Positions 29,701 to 37,576 of a stretch of 64,000 bases of DNA are shown here, in pieces (position 1 is the first letter of the stretch; each line of letters opens with the position of its first letter). Location of the stretch: positions 1,054,001 to 1,118,000 of the forward strand of contig NZ_CP012150.1 of NCBI RefSeq assembly GCF_001187505.1, read 5' to 3'. Source of the DNA: Mycolicibacterium goodii. Its GTDB lineage: Bacteria > Actinomycetota > Actinomycetes > Mycobacteriales > Mycobacteriaceae. Both the position numbers and the translations under genes were made by a program. The notes below the pieces were generated by a model. It made no database searches and had not been told where the DNA came from. It saw only the letters and a program-made list of their open reading frames with translations.

Positions 29701-29966
29701 CGCAGGAGACGGGGATGCACTTCCACGATGCCGAGTTGATGCGCGAACGTGCACACGCGCTGGCAGATCCGGCGGATCGGCGGGCTCAACTGGACGCCGC
29801 GAAGCAGCTGGCCAACCAGCAAGGTGCGACATTGTTCGAATTGCGCTGCGCACTGGACTGTTTCGACATCACCGGTGATGAGGTGTCGTTGCGTAGCACC
29901 CTGCAACGATTCCCCGGCGACCGGAGATGGCCGGAACGTATTCGTGCAGAGAGGATTCTGACATGA
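26763..29966 (+). CDS. Class III adenylate/guanylate cyclase fused to a STAND-like ATPase and TPR region
   Basis: A 1067-aa multidomain protein from GTG 26763 (AGGAGG 5 nt ahead). Class III cyclase domain about 60-230: metal Asp67 and Asp71 region in FADLVDST, VKGDGVLVLFG near 109-118, and AANLASRL with Asn182/Arg186. Then an AAA/STAND ATPase with Walker A GEAGIGKT (278-285) and LLITEDLHWYDPS as Walker B-like. The last 450 residues are helical TPR-like repeats. Such proteins are abundant in mycobacteria as signalling regulators that may make cAMP; no DNA-binding domain is visible. It overlaps the FAD oxidoreductase start by 4 nt (ATGA), so the two are coupled. Confidence 0.85.
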   Translation: MTPGENSALIDELLDRAVRAINEGDRATAATLAGEVLAVDHDNPDAEDLLSASDHGEIRRLTIMFADLVDSTGLSTRVEPETYHALVGQFRKHVVRIVGSYEGHISSVKGDGVLVLFGHPKPHENDVRRAISAGLDIAGAVAHLSEQAERKFGVTIDVRIGIHRGVVYLDVEQDDIYGLAANLASRLTALAEPGSVVVSDAVAPLVREHFELDDRPPVPVKGIDGVLAHHIVAAERSADTPARSVPLIGRAGERACLRECCRRAHEGTLNVPGVAFRGEAGIGKTRLAVEAADMVKACGGTVVELRGSPLHTDTGLYPVRRFIERRCGITRLTDGAARLRLLFDELRSHNLDPTAALPLLAPVLGVGPEHGYRQAAVEGRTLYELIAATVRDYLTACLGTGMNLLITEDLHWYDPSTMELVGSMLSSANGRRLVVMTGRDGTWLRDDWPVHTFDLTPLSDAESDALIRALDPTVGRQQRAEVCRRCDGVPFHIEHVVAGIGTLEDQARVPEALYDPLFTRMHTDTDVVPVLEAAAVIGRTGDLALLRSVLDDGARPDSAAGVDVEGVVAELTAIRVLEPVGADGWRFRHELLREVAIELAPPSVHRQLHARTANALVRAAVDVEPDWPVVAGHYAQAHRFAEAAQAYQKASVVARRRGALQEALDCLTNALTQISNCRPGPTRDRAEFAVRLERGFILGASLGTMSGEVPREFQRCLDLANAGNNDDDLFAALSALVSYYVPRAELQRARDLLESLPGRLTENRRWSYPAISSALGSVLWLQGDFASARKYLGRSLEEWVEHDPRELDNAWWVNSDPVSTAHTYLALTHLVRGDLTRAEEELTASVNRCENLEYPQNAYNRQHTYFKEIWVCIECGRLDEAAAAAAEMRRSAEQTGLDLWRMVSSTEYATVKALMALRDGADADALQVHADRLIRRVDGSRMMSLNVYLTFHDAVIGRLLTAAGLPGRARERLDLALQHAQETGMHFHDAELMRERAHALADPADRRAQLDAAKQLANQQGATLFELRCALDCFDITGDEVSLRSTLQRFPGDRRWPERIRAERILT

Positions 29967-31663
29967 CCTCGGTCGCGGTTCTCGGCGGCGGAGTCGGCGG
30001 GCTGACCGCCGCACATGAACTCGCCCTACGCGATTTCGACGTCACGGTGTACGAGTCGCGCCGGGAGTTCGGCGGAAAGGCGCGCTCCATGCCCGACCCG
30101 GGATCCGGAACCGGTGGACGCCAGGACCTTCCGGCCGAGCACGGGTTCCGGTTCTTCCCGGGGTTCTACCGCCACGTTCCCGACACCATGAGCCGTATCC
30201 CGCATGGACAGAACAAGGTTGCGCACCACCTGGTTTCGGCCAACTCGATGCTTCTGGCTCAAGGAGATGGACGCAACGAGATCATCACCCCGCTGCGCGC
30301 ACCGACCTCGCTCGACGACTTGTCGACGACGGTCCGGTTCATCTGGAAGATCGGCACCGACGTCGGCGTTCCCCCACACGAGTTGGTGGCGTTCGCCGAA
30401 CGACTGCTCACCCTGTTGTGTTCGTGCGACGAACGCCGATTCGGGCAGTGGGAGAACCTCAGCTGGTGGGAGTTCATGGACGCCGACCATCGCTCCACGG
30501 CGTTCCAGAAGTTCCTCGCCGACGGTATGACCCGCACACTCGTCGCCGCCAAGGCACGGGAGATGTCCGCGCGTACCGGTGGCCTGATCCTGTGTTAGCT
30601 GTTGTTCGACATGGTGCGTGCCGACGGCCGCGTCGACCGGGTGCTCGACGGGCCCACCAGCACGGTGTGGATCGACCCGTGGGTCAAGCTGCTCGACGAA
30701 CTCGGGGTCAAGATGCACGGCGCCAGCCCGGTCACCGCAATCGACTGCGACGGGCACCGCATCACCGGCGTGACGATCGAAGGCTCGACCGGACCCCAAC
30801 ACGTGACGGCCGACCACTACGTGGTGGCGCTGCCGAAGGAGCGGCTGGAGGAACTCGGCACGCCCGCGCTGCTGTTGGCCGAACCACGGCTGGCGGGTCT
30901 GCCCGAGCTGAAGGTCAGTTGGATGAACGGCGCCATGTACTACCTCGACCGGGACGTGGAACTGGTCGACGGCCACGTGTTGTTCGTCGACTCGCAGTGG
31001 GCGCTGACCGCGATCTCACAGGCCCAGTTCTGGCCGGACATCGATCTGAGGAACTACGGAGACGGACGCGTCGAAGGCATCCTCTCGGTGGACATCTCCG
31101 ATTGGGAACGCCCAGGCGGGCAGGGCCTGCCACCGGCGAAGAACTGCACGAAGAAACAGATCGAGGCCGAGGTGTGGCGCCAGCTGGCCGACCACATCGA
31201 CGACGGCAGCCTGCAGCAGTCCAACGTGCTCAGGGTCTTCCTCGACCCGGCGATCCAGTTCCCCAATCCCACCGCAACGACGAACCTGGAACCGCTGCTG
31301 ATCAACACCGCCGGGTCGTGGCAGCACCGACCGGAGGCGGTCACCACGATCCCCAACCTGTTCCTGGCCGCCGACTTCGTGCAGACCGCGACGGATCTGG
31401 CCACGATGGAGGCCGCGAACGAGGCGGCCCGGCGCGCGGTCAACGGAATCCTCAAGGCCACCGGATCCACCAAGGAACCATGCGAGATCTGGCCGCCACG
31501 AGAACCCGCGATCCTGACGCCGTTCCGTAGGCTCGACCGGATCCGGTGGCAGCTGGGCCGGCAGGTGGCCCGCCCGCCCGTCGAGATCGACCTCAACGGT
31601 GAGCTGCACCCCACCGGTCCGCTGTCACGGGGTTTGTTCACCCTGCTCAACCGGTTCGGCTGA
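29963..31663 (+). pseudogene. FAD-dependent amine oxidase/desaturase-like protein, interrupted by an amber codon
   Basis: The frame runs 211 codons from ATG 29963, meets TAG at 30596-30598, and continues in the same frame for 355 codons to 31663. N-terminal SVAVLGGGVGGLTAAHELA and YESRREFGGKARSM give the FAD site; the distal part (VKLLDELGVKMHGASPV, LFLAADFVQTATDLATMEAA) completes the fold. It resembles phytoene-desaturase and hydroxysqualene-dehydroxylase-like enzymes. The flanking residues read GGLILC*LLFDMV, so one CAG-to-TAG change explains it. It is either a recent pseudogene or a sequence error. The start is coupled to the cyclase gene. Confidence 0.8.
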
Positions 31664-31668
31664 ATCGG

Positions 31669-32505
31669 TCAGGCGTTCACACGCTCTCGGGTGACCGGAA
31701 CCGCGTCGAGGGCGCGCAGATTGGCGGCCACGTCCGGGTTCTCCCGTTTCGCGATGGTGCGCACCAGCATCGGCAGCGCCGCGAACTGCAGTGCGCGCTT
31801 CTTCGTCGGATGCAGATACCAGTCGCCGATTATCGCGGTCCACGCCTCGTGGCTCACCGTCCGTTCCCTGGCCTGGTCGGGATGCAGCACGATGAAGGCC
31901 GCGTATCTGAATCCGGCCGTTCGGAAGGCGACCAGCGTTTTGCCGATCACCCTGACCTCGTTGGGAATCAGGCGTCTGAGCCAGAGCACACCCGGCGAAA
32001 GCCGTTCCACGGCATCGAGCATGTCGCGGATCTGCTCGGCCACGATGTCGTTGATGAGGTTGAAGTCGTACTCGAAGTCGCCTTGTTCGGCCGGTTCGGT
32101 GACCTCGACGGCCGCGATGCCGAGGTCGAAGTTGATGTGCGCGCTCAGCCCGGCCACCATGTGCTGCAGCATGGTCGCCCCGGTCTCGGTGTGCCCGACG
32201 AACGCGACCTCCCACGGCAAGGTCAGCCGCCCGCTCTCGGACGGGTGGAAGTACGCGTTGAGCGCGTCGAAATAACGCTGCGCGAACACCGCATCGAAGC
32301 GCTGCATCCGCTCGGCGTCGCGGAACTTCCCTTTTACGAGCGCATTTCGGACGGCGAGCGTGGACTTCTTGTACAGAACCGCGAAATAGCCGATGGTGCT
32401 GTGCGCGCGGATCGACCAGTCGATCACCTGATCGAGGTTGCGTACCACATCGTCGATATCCGTGGCTGGCGCCAGCGGGGTGAGGGTTGGTGATGGCCCA
32501 GACAT
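31669..32505 (-). CDS. DUF5995-family protein
   Basis: A 278-aa soluble protein with the helical DUF5995 pattern: YFAVLYKKSTLAVRNALVKG, LPWEVAFVGHTETGATMLQHM and LSAHINFDLGIAAVEV, with conserved His and Asn residues likely at an active or metal site. No function is established for the family. ATG 32505 is preceded by GGAGG about 9 nt away; a longer frame to 32685 lacks family-like residues. It converges on the FAD oxidoreductase with a 5-nt gap, and the pairing may be functional. Confidence 0.65.
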   Translation of the reverse strand: MSGPSPTLTPLAPATDIDDVVRNLDQVIDWSIRAHSTIGYFAVLYKKSTLAVRNALVKGKFRDAERMQRFDAVFAQRYFDALNAYFHPSESGRLTLPWEVAFVGHTETGATMLQHMVAGLSAHINFDLGIAAVEVTEPAEQGDFEYDFNLINDIVAEQIRDMLDAVERLSPGVLWLRRLIPNEVRVIGKTLVAFRTAGFRYAAFIVLHPDQARERTVSHEAWTAIIGDWYLHPTKKRALQFAALPMLVRTIAKRENPDVAANLRALDAVPVTRERVNA

Positions 32506-32590
32506 GTCACCGGAACCTCCGTGTTCGTCATCGGATGCTGAGGACAAGTGTCCGCGCGGTGACGAAGGTTCAGGTAAGTAGCGGCCTACC

Positions 32591-33118
32591 CTAACTGCTC
32601 GCCTTGGCCGCGCTGCCGCCGACTTCGGCCGGCAGCGGCGGCGGCAACGGCGTGGTCGGTGTCGTCGATCTCGGTGCGCTCGCACCCGCCCCCGAGCCGG
32701 TCTGCGCTTCAGCCCCCGAATCCGGTCCCTGGAAGTCGACCATCGTCTCTTCTCTGATCACCTGCTCGCCGACGCTGACCACCAACGACTTCGCGGTCAC
32801 CAGATACTCGACCCCGGCGTTCTCGGCAACGAAGGCGCCGTCGTTCGAACGTGTCGCGGGAATGATCAGCTTGGCGCCGTCGCGCAGCCGCACCCCCCGG
32901 TACTCGTAGTTGCCGCCCGACACCTCGCAGATCGCGATCCGGGACAGGTCGGTGCTGCCGAACAGCACCGTGGCGTCGGCGCTGGGGCACCGCGCCGTGG
33001 AGTCCACGTAGCCCTGCCCGTCGCTCGTGGGAGCGGCCGCCGCAGGTGGCGCGGACAATCCGAGCGCTGCGATCGCCGCCGCGGCGGCGACGGTATGGAC
33101 ACCGAACGAAGAAGCCAT
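32591..33118 (-). CDS. Secreted protein of unknown function with a Pro/Ala-rich tail
   Basis: About 175 aa. Signal peptide MASSFGVHTVAAAAAIAALG with likely cleavage after PPAAAA near residue 32. The mature part has two Cys (TARCPSAD, AICEVSGG) that probably pair, a beta-rich core with RLRDGAKLIIPATRS, and a low-complexity Pro/Thr/Ala C-terminus. No family is recognised. Starts at 33127 or 33145 are also in frame; 33118 gives the shortest typical signal peptide. Its strand places it upstream of DUF5995 but with its own gap. Confidence 0.65.
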   Translation of the reverse strand: MASSFGVHTVAAAAAIAALGLSAPPAAAAPTSDGQGYVDSTARCPSADATVLFGSTDLSRIAICEVSGGNYEYRGVRLRDGAKLIIPATRSNDGAFVAENAGVEYLVTAKSLVVSVGEQVIREETMVDFQGPDSGAEAQTGSGAGASAPRSTTPTTPLPPPLPAEVGGSAAKASS

Positions 33119-33245
33119 GGAGAACATCGCTGCCCACTCAACCACCGCTTTGCTGCTGACGGTGCCGTCAGCGCCGTGGCGCCACCGAATCGTTAGATGC
33201 CTGAGACCGTCTCGTCAGCTTGAGCGGCCGCTGCGCCGCGCGACA

Positions 33246-34289
33246 CTAGATCAGCTCGCGCAGTTGCTCGATGAGCTTCACCCGGTCGGCCGCGGTCTCA
33301 CCGAGCGGGACGACGTTGAGCGTGGTGACCCCGGCCTCGCGGTAGGCCGCGACCCGGTCCTTGACGAACCCCGCGCTGCCGATGAGGTTCACATCGCGCA
33401 CGAGATCGTCGGGAACGGCCTTGGCGGCCGCCTCCTTCTCCCCGGCCAGGTACAACTCCTGGATGCGGTCGGCCTCGGCGCCGTAGCCGTAGCTCGTGGC
33501 CAGGGAGTGGTAGAAATTCTTGCCCTTGGCGCCCATGCCTCCGATGTACAGCGCGAGGTGCGGTTTCGCGAACTCCCGCAACGGTTCGACGTTGTCACCG
33601 ATCGCGAGCACCGGTCCGGCGTAGACATCGAGGGTGCCCAGGGACGGATCACGTTTGGCCTTACCGGCTTCCAGTGCCTCACCCCACACCGTGGCGGCCT
33701 TCTCGGGAAGGAAGAAGATGGGCTGCCAGCCTTCGGCGATCTCGGCGGCCAGCTCGACGTTCTTCGGGCCGAGCGCGGCGAGCAGCACCGGAATGCGTTC
33801 GCGGACCGGTTGATTGATGAGTTTGAGGGCTTTGCCAAGGCCGGTGCCCTGATCGGCAGGCAGTGGCACGGTGTAGTGCTTGCCGTCGTACTGCAGGCGT
33901 TCGCGTCGCCACACCTGGCGGCAGATCTCCACCACCTCGCGGGTCCTGGCGATCGGGGCGTCGTACCGCACGCCGTGGAACCCCTCGATGACCTGGGGCC
34001 CCGAGGCGCCCAACCCGAGGATGAACCGGCCGTCGGACACATAGTCGAGCCCCGCCGCGGTCATCGCGGTCAAAGTCGGTGTGCGCGTGTACAGCTGGAG
34101 GATGCCGGAGGCCAGCTGCACGCGTTCGGTGCGGGCCGCCAGATATCCCAGCGCGCTCACGGCGTCGAACGAATACGCCTCGGGCACGAAGACGATGTCG
34201 AGGCCGGCCCGTTCGAGGTCGGCGACCTCGGCCGCAACGTCTTTGAACCCACCGGCGTAGTTGATGGACAGCCCGATCTTCATGCTCAC
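33246..34289 (-). CDS. LLM-class F420-dependent oxidoreductase
   Basis: A 347-aa luciferase-like TIM-barrel: MSMKIGLSINYAGGF, VFVPEAYSFDAVSALGYLAA, SGILQLYTRTPTLTAMTAA and ILGLGASGPQVIEGFHG. These match the mycobacterial F420-dependent hydride-transfer family (methylene-H4MPT reductase-like). The substrate is unknown. GTG 34289 overlaps the SnoaL stop (GTGA); an ATG at 34283 with better spacing from GGAGG is also possible. It is co-transcribed with the SnoaL-like gene. Confidence 0.88.
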   Translation of the reverse strand: MSMKIGLSINYAGGFKDVAAEVADLERAGLDIVFVPEAYSFDAVSALGYLAARTERVQLASGILQLYTRTPTLTAMTAAGLDYVSDGRFILGLGASGPQVIEGFHGVRYDAPIARTREVVEICRQVWRRERLQYDGKHYTVPLPADQGTGLGKALKLINQPVRERIPVLLAALGPKNVELAAEIAEGWQPIFFLPEKAATVWGEALEAGKAKRDPSLGTLDVYAGPVLAIGDNVEPLREFAKPHLALYIGGMGAKGKNFYHSLATSYGYGAEADRIQELYLAGEKEAAAKAVPDDLVRDVNLIGSAGFVKDRVAAYREAGVTTLNVVPLGETAADRVKLIEQLRELI

Positions 34290-34681
34290 GCTCCTCCGAG
34301 TGCTTCCTGTTGGATCCGGTCGAACTGCGCGCCCATCGCCGCCGCGAGGGCCTGTGCGCCGGACAGCGGCCGGACCATGACCATGAAGTCGTCGATCAGA
34401 CCGGCCTCATCGGTGTGGATGAAGTCGCAGCCGTTGACGGTCTTGCCGCCGACCTCGGCCTCGAAGATCAGCGCGTGGTCGCGGCCGTCGGGATCGCCGA
34501 TCTCGCGGACGTACCGGAAGTTCTCGAACACGCGCAGCACGCCGCGCAGGATGGCTGCGGTGATGGCCTTGCCCCGATAGGGCTGGTACGCGACCGGGCT
34601 GGTGAACACCACGTCGTCGGCCAGAAGCGCGGTCATCGCGGCGGCATCACGGGCCTCGACGGCTTGACGGAACGGGTGCAT
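34286..34681 (-). CDS. SnoaL-like (NTF2-fold) protein
   Basis: A 131-aa cone-shaped NTF2-fold protein: MHPFRQAVEARDAAAMTALL, VFTSPVAYQPYRGKAITAAI and GKTVNGCDFIHTDEAGLIDDF. SnoaL-like proteins act as isomerases, hydrolases or ligand binders. ATG 34681 is chosen as the family-like start; a longer start at 34702 adds seven residues. It is coupled to the F420 enzyme and divergent from a PadR regulator, which may control both. Confidence 0.75.
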   Translation of the reverse strand: MHPFRQAVEARDAAAMTALLADDVVFTSPVAYQPYRGKAITAAILRGVLRVFENFRYVREIGDPDGRDHALIFEAEVGGKTVNGCDFIHTDEAGLIDDFMVMVRPLSGAQALAAAMGAQFDRIQQEALGGA

Positions 34682-34698
34682 CCCCGACCCCCTGACTG

Positions 34699-34774
34699 TC
34701 ACTTTGTCGAATGGTGAGCCTGACGCTAGGCATCCGACCTGCTCATGTCTATGTGCGAATAATCACTTTGTTGA
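34699..34774. promoter_or_regulatory. TCACTTTGT[C/T]GA repeats between snoaL-like and padR-like genes
   Basis: Direct repeats at 34699-34710 and 34763-34774 match at 11 of 12 bases. The second adjoins TTGACT, a possible -35 box. They are candidate PadR sites in the divergent control region. Confidence 0.4.
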
Positions 34775-34816
34775 CTATTAACTTCGCTACCTATTCGGCG
34801 GCCCGGCCCGTATGGT

Positions 34817-35386
34817 GTGGCCGTGGCGCTACGCGACGCGGTGCTGGCCGCCCTCCTGGCGGGCGAGTCCTCCGGCTACGACCTGGCGAAGAGTTTCGAC
34901 GCGTCGGTGGCCAACTTCTGGACGGCCACGCCGCAGCAGCTGTACCGCGAACTCGAGCGACTGGCCGCCGAGGGGCTGATCGAGGCGCGCATCGTGCAAC
35001 AGGAGCGCAGGCCCAACAAGCGCATGTACTCGCTGACCGGCGCGGGACGCGCGGCCCTGCGCGCGTTCACCGCCAAGGCGCCCAAGCCCTCCACCATCCG
35101 CGACGAACTGCTGATCAAGGTCAATGCGGTGGACGCCGGTGACATCACGGCGGTCCGCGACGCGGTGGCCGAACAACTGCGTTGGGCCACCGAGAAACTC
35201 GCCCGGTACGAGCGCATGCGGATCCGCATGCTCGCCGGCCGCAGCGAGGACGAGTACGCGGCGGGCACCGACCGCATCGGCCCCTATCTCACGCTGCTGC
35301 GCGGCATCTCGTTCGAACAGGAGAACGTGCGGTGGGCCGAGCAGGCACTGCGGTTGCTCCAGCGCCGGATCGGCCCGGCCGACTAG
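34817..35386 (+). CDS. PadR-family regulator (Vir C-terminal type)
   Basis: A 189-aa winged-helix protein: VLAALLAGESSGYDLAKSF, FWTATPQQLYRELERLAAEGLI and MYSLTGAGRAAL give the PadR DNA-binding domain, followed by a helical dimerisation domain. Start GTG 34817, with another in-frame GTG at 34823. It probably represses the divergent SnoaL/F420 pair. Its stop overlaps that of the converging TetR gene within CTAG. Confidence 0.88.
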   Translation: MAVALRDAVLAALLAGESSGYDLAKSFDASVANFWTATPQQLYRELERLAAEGLIEARIVQQERRPNKRMYSLTGAGRAALRAFTAKAPKPSTIRDELLIKVNAVDAGDITAVRDAVAEQLRWATEKLARYERMRIRMLAGRSEDEYAAGTDRIGPYLTLLRGISFEQENVRWAEQALRLLQRRIGPAD

Positions 35387-35982
35387 GGCCGCATGCTGCG
35401 CAGCGTGCGCCGCACATAGTCGTCGAGCAGGTCGGCGCGGGTGGGCCAGTCGTTGGTGGTGACCAGCAGGGCGTAAAACCCCAGCAGGAAGAACACCGCG
35501 CTGTTCACCGGGTTGACGTCGGCCGCGACCTCTCCGCGCTGCTGCGCCGCTTCGATCTCCTCGGCCACCTTGGTGATCACCGGATGTTCCATGCCCTCGT
35601 CGACGCGCGGGCGGGTCTGCGAGAAGTGCAGCGCCAGAATGTCTTTGAACAGCAGATCGCCGAGCCGCCGCTCCAGGCCGATCACCAGGCGCATGGATTC
35701 GCGCAGCGCAGCCTCCAGATCGTGAGGCTTGGCGAGAAACTGTGCGAACCGCTTGGCGATGCGCTCTTCCTCACGCTGCTCGAGGGCCAGCAGCACATGT
35801 TCCTTGGTGGGGAAATGGAAGAAGAAGGTGCCGTGCGCAACCCCGGCAGCGGCCACGATCGCGCCCACATCGGCATCGGCCATGCCGGTCCGTTTGAACT
35901 CGGCGATCGCCGCGCCCATCAACCGCTCACGAGTCTGCAGGCGCTTGGCCTCGCGCCCCGTCGGCCCGTTCGCCCCTGCCAT
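35383..35982 (-). CDS. TetR-family regulator
   Basis: A 199-aa protein with the TetR HTH (LMGAAIAEFKRTGMADADVG then VAHGTFFFHFPTKEHVLLAL) and a helical ligand domain. ATG 35982 is preferred to 35988 because GAAGG lies 6 nt before it. Ligand and targets are unknown. The upstream gap to the MoxR operon end is only 50 nt, so it may be read as a tail of that operon or separately. Confidence 0.88.
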   Translation of the reverse strand: MAGANGPTGREAKRLQTRERLMGAAIAEFKRTGMADADVGAIVAAAGVAHGTFFFHFPTKEHVLLALEQREEERIAKRFAQFLAKPHDLEAALRESMRLVIGLERRLGDLLFKDILALHFSQTRPRVDEGMEHPVITKVAEEIEAAQQRGEVAADVNPVNSAVFFLLGFYALLVTTNDWPTRADLLDDYVRRTLRSMRP

Positions 35983-36032
35983 GCCCATCCTTCACCCGAG
36001 AAACGTCCGAGGTGGACCCTATCCGAACCGGG

Positions 36033-36701
36033 TCACCCCGCGGCGTCGCGCAGGATCTGCCGCAGCCGTTCCAGCGGATCACCTGTTCCGGGATCGAGCC
36101 GGTTGCCGGTGTCGGTGTCCGGTGACCCGCCGCCCACACCCGGTGGCGGTGCGCCCGCGGCCGCCGGGGGCGGTGGCGGCGGTACCGCGGTACGCATCGC
36201 GGTGAGCTTGCCGTCCAACCGGACCGCGGCCTCGTCGCGGATGACGCGGCGCTGCGCGTCGGCGTCGTCGTTGCCGGCGAAACAGCCCTGCGGCGCCCGC
36301 GCCACCACGTCGCGCGCGGCCTCGTAGTACGCGATGGCGGCCGGGGTGTCGAAGCGCGACGCCGCCCGGTCGCCGAGCGTCTCGCGGACGAGTTCGAGAT
36401 CCACCCGCACCGGGCAGGAATCCGCGATCGACAGCGCCTCGCCGTACTGCGCATCGGCGTCGACCAGCCGGTCCTCCAACACCGCACGCGCCCCGTCGGC
36501 GATGTGGACCCTGGCGGGTTCGACGACGTTGAACAGGCGCAGCACGGCGATGTCGCCCGCCATCGCGCCCGCGTCGCGCCCGGCGTGGTCCGACACCACC
36601 GACCGCCCCGCCACCACGACCGACACCAGCTTGAGGATGATCAGCACCGTCACGAGCGCGACGGGTGCCGAATACACCAGCAGGCGGGTACGCCGGTTCA
36701 T
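36033..36701 (-). CDS. Membrane-anchored protein of the MoxR operon
   Basis: A 222-aa protein: one N-terminal helix (residues 8-31, LLVYSAPVALVTVLIILKLV) then a TPR-like helical extracytoplasmic region (EDRLVDADAQYGEALSIADS, AIAYYEAARDVVARAPQGC) and a Pro/Gly-rich tail. The two Cys near residues 93 and 137 may pair outside. TPR-like subunits are common partners of VWA proteins in MoxR systems. It is coupled to the preceding gene by ATGA and ends the six-gene operon. Confidence 0.65.
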   Translation of the reverse strand: MNRRTRLLVYSAPVALVTVLIILKLVSVVVAGRSVVSDHAGRDAGAMAGDIAVLRLFNVVEPARVHIADGARAVLEDRLVDADAQYGEALSIADSCPVRVDLELVRETLGDRAASRFDTPAAIAYYEAARDVVARAPQGCFAGNDDADAQRRVIRDEAAVRLDGKLTAMRTAVPPPPPPAAAGAPPPGVGGGSPDTDTGNRLDPGTGDPLERLRQILRDAAG

Positions 36702-37576
36702 GTCGGCACCACCGTCTCGGTGTTGCGCCGCAGCTCGCGCAGCACCAGGTAGAGCTCGATGAGCACCAGCACCGCGGCGATACCGGCCGGGGCCCAATAG
36801 ATCTCGACCCGTGACGCACCGGCCGGCGGTGCGCTCGCGGCGGCCTCACCGGCATCGTCGGCCGGCAGCTCGGCCAGCGGTGCGGTTCGGCCGACATACG
36901 GCACCCCGATCTGACCGGCGACCGCGCGCAACCGCTGTGCGCCCGCGGCGCCGTAACCCACCACGGCGCCGCCGTCGACAGCGTCCTCGGGCAGGTCGAA
37001 ATCGCGTTGCGGCGCCTGCGATTCCGGTGCACCCGCCCCCAGGTAGTACACGAGATTCGCCGCCCGCGGGAACTGCTGCTGTGCGCTGATGAGTTGGTAC
37101 CGCAGCATATTGCCCGCCGCCCCGACATTGGCCTGCTCGACGTCGGTCCCCAGGTCGACGTCGAGCGCCTCGACCACGGGGCGCAGGCTCCAGGTGTCGG
37201 CCGACAGCGGCCAGGACAGCGTCGGCCGAGACGTGAACCCGATCACCGCGAAGCGCGCCTCGGGGTGCCGGTCGATCAGCGTCGCGATGTCGGCGCGCAC
37301 ACCGGCCATGTGCGGGCCCATGTCCGGGGAACGGTCGACGACCACGAACACATTGGGCTCCCGGTCACCGGCCGCGCGCACGGCCTGCTGGCCGTCGTCG
37401 CCGAATGTCGGGCGCAGCGCCGCGATCAACAGCAGGAGCGCGGCCGCGGTGATCCCGGCCCAGCGCCACCGGGCGGCACGTCCACGCGCGCGGCCCAGCA
37501 CCGCGGCCCGAGCGGCGAGCACCGCGGCGGCGACCGCCGCGAGCGCGAGGGCCGGCAGCACGGGGTGCAGGTTCAT
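36698..37576 (-). CDS. VWA-domain membrane protein of the MoxR operon (degenerate MIDAS)
   Basis: A 292-aa protein with N-terminal hydrophobic helices (5-25 and 38-57), a VWA-like domain and a C-terminal helix (about 262-282). The expected metal site DxSxS appears as VVVDRSPDMGPH, with Asp in place of the second Ser, so metal binding may be weakened. It overlaps its neighbours by 4 nt on both sides. In MoxR-linked systems such proteins are thought to be substrates or adaptors for the ATPase. Confidence 0.75.
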   Translation of the reverse strand: MNLHPVLPALALAAVAAAVLAARAAVLGRARGRAARWRWAGITAAALLLLIAALRPTFGDDGQQAVRAAGDREPNVFVVVDRSPDMGPHMAGVRADIATLIDRHPEARFAVIGFTSRPTLSWPLSADTWSLRPVVEALDVDLGTDVEQANVGAAGNMLRYQLISAQQQFPRAANLVYYLGAGAPESQAPQRDFDLPEDAVDGGAVVGYGAAGAQRLRAVAGQIGVPYVGRTAPLAELPADDAGEAAASAPPAGASRVEIYWAPAGIAAVLVLIELYLVLRELRRNTETVVPT

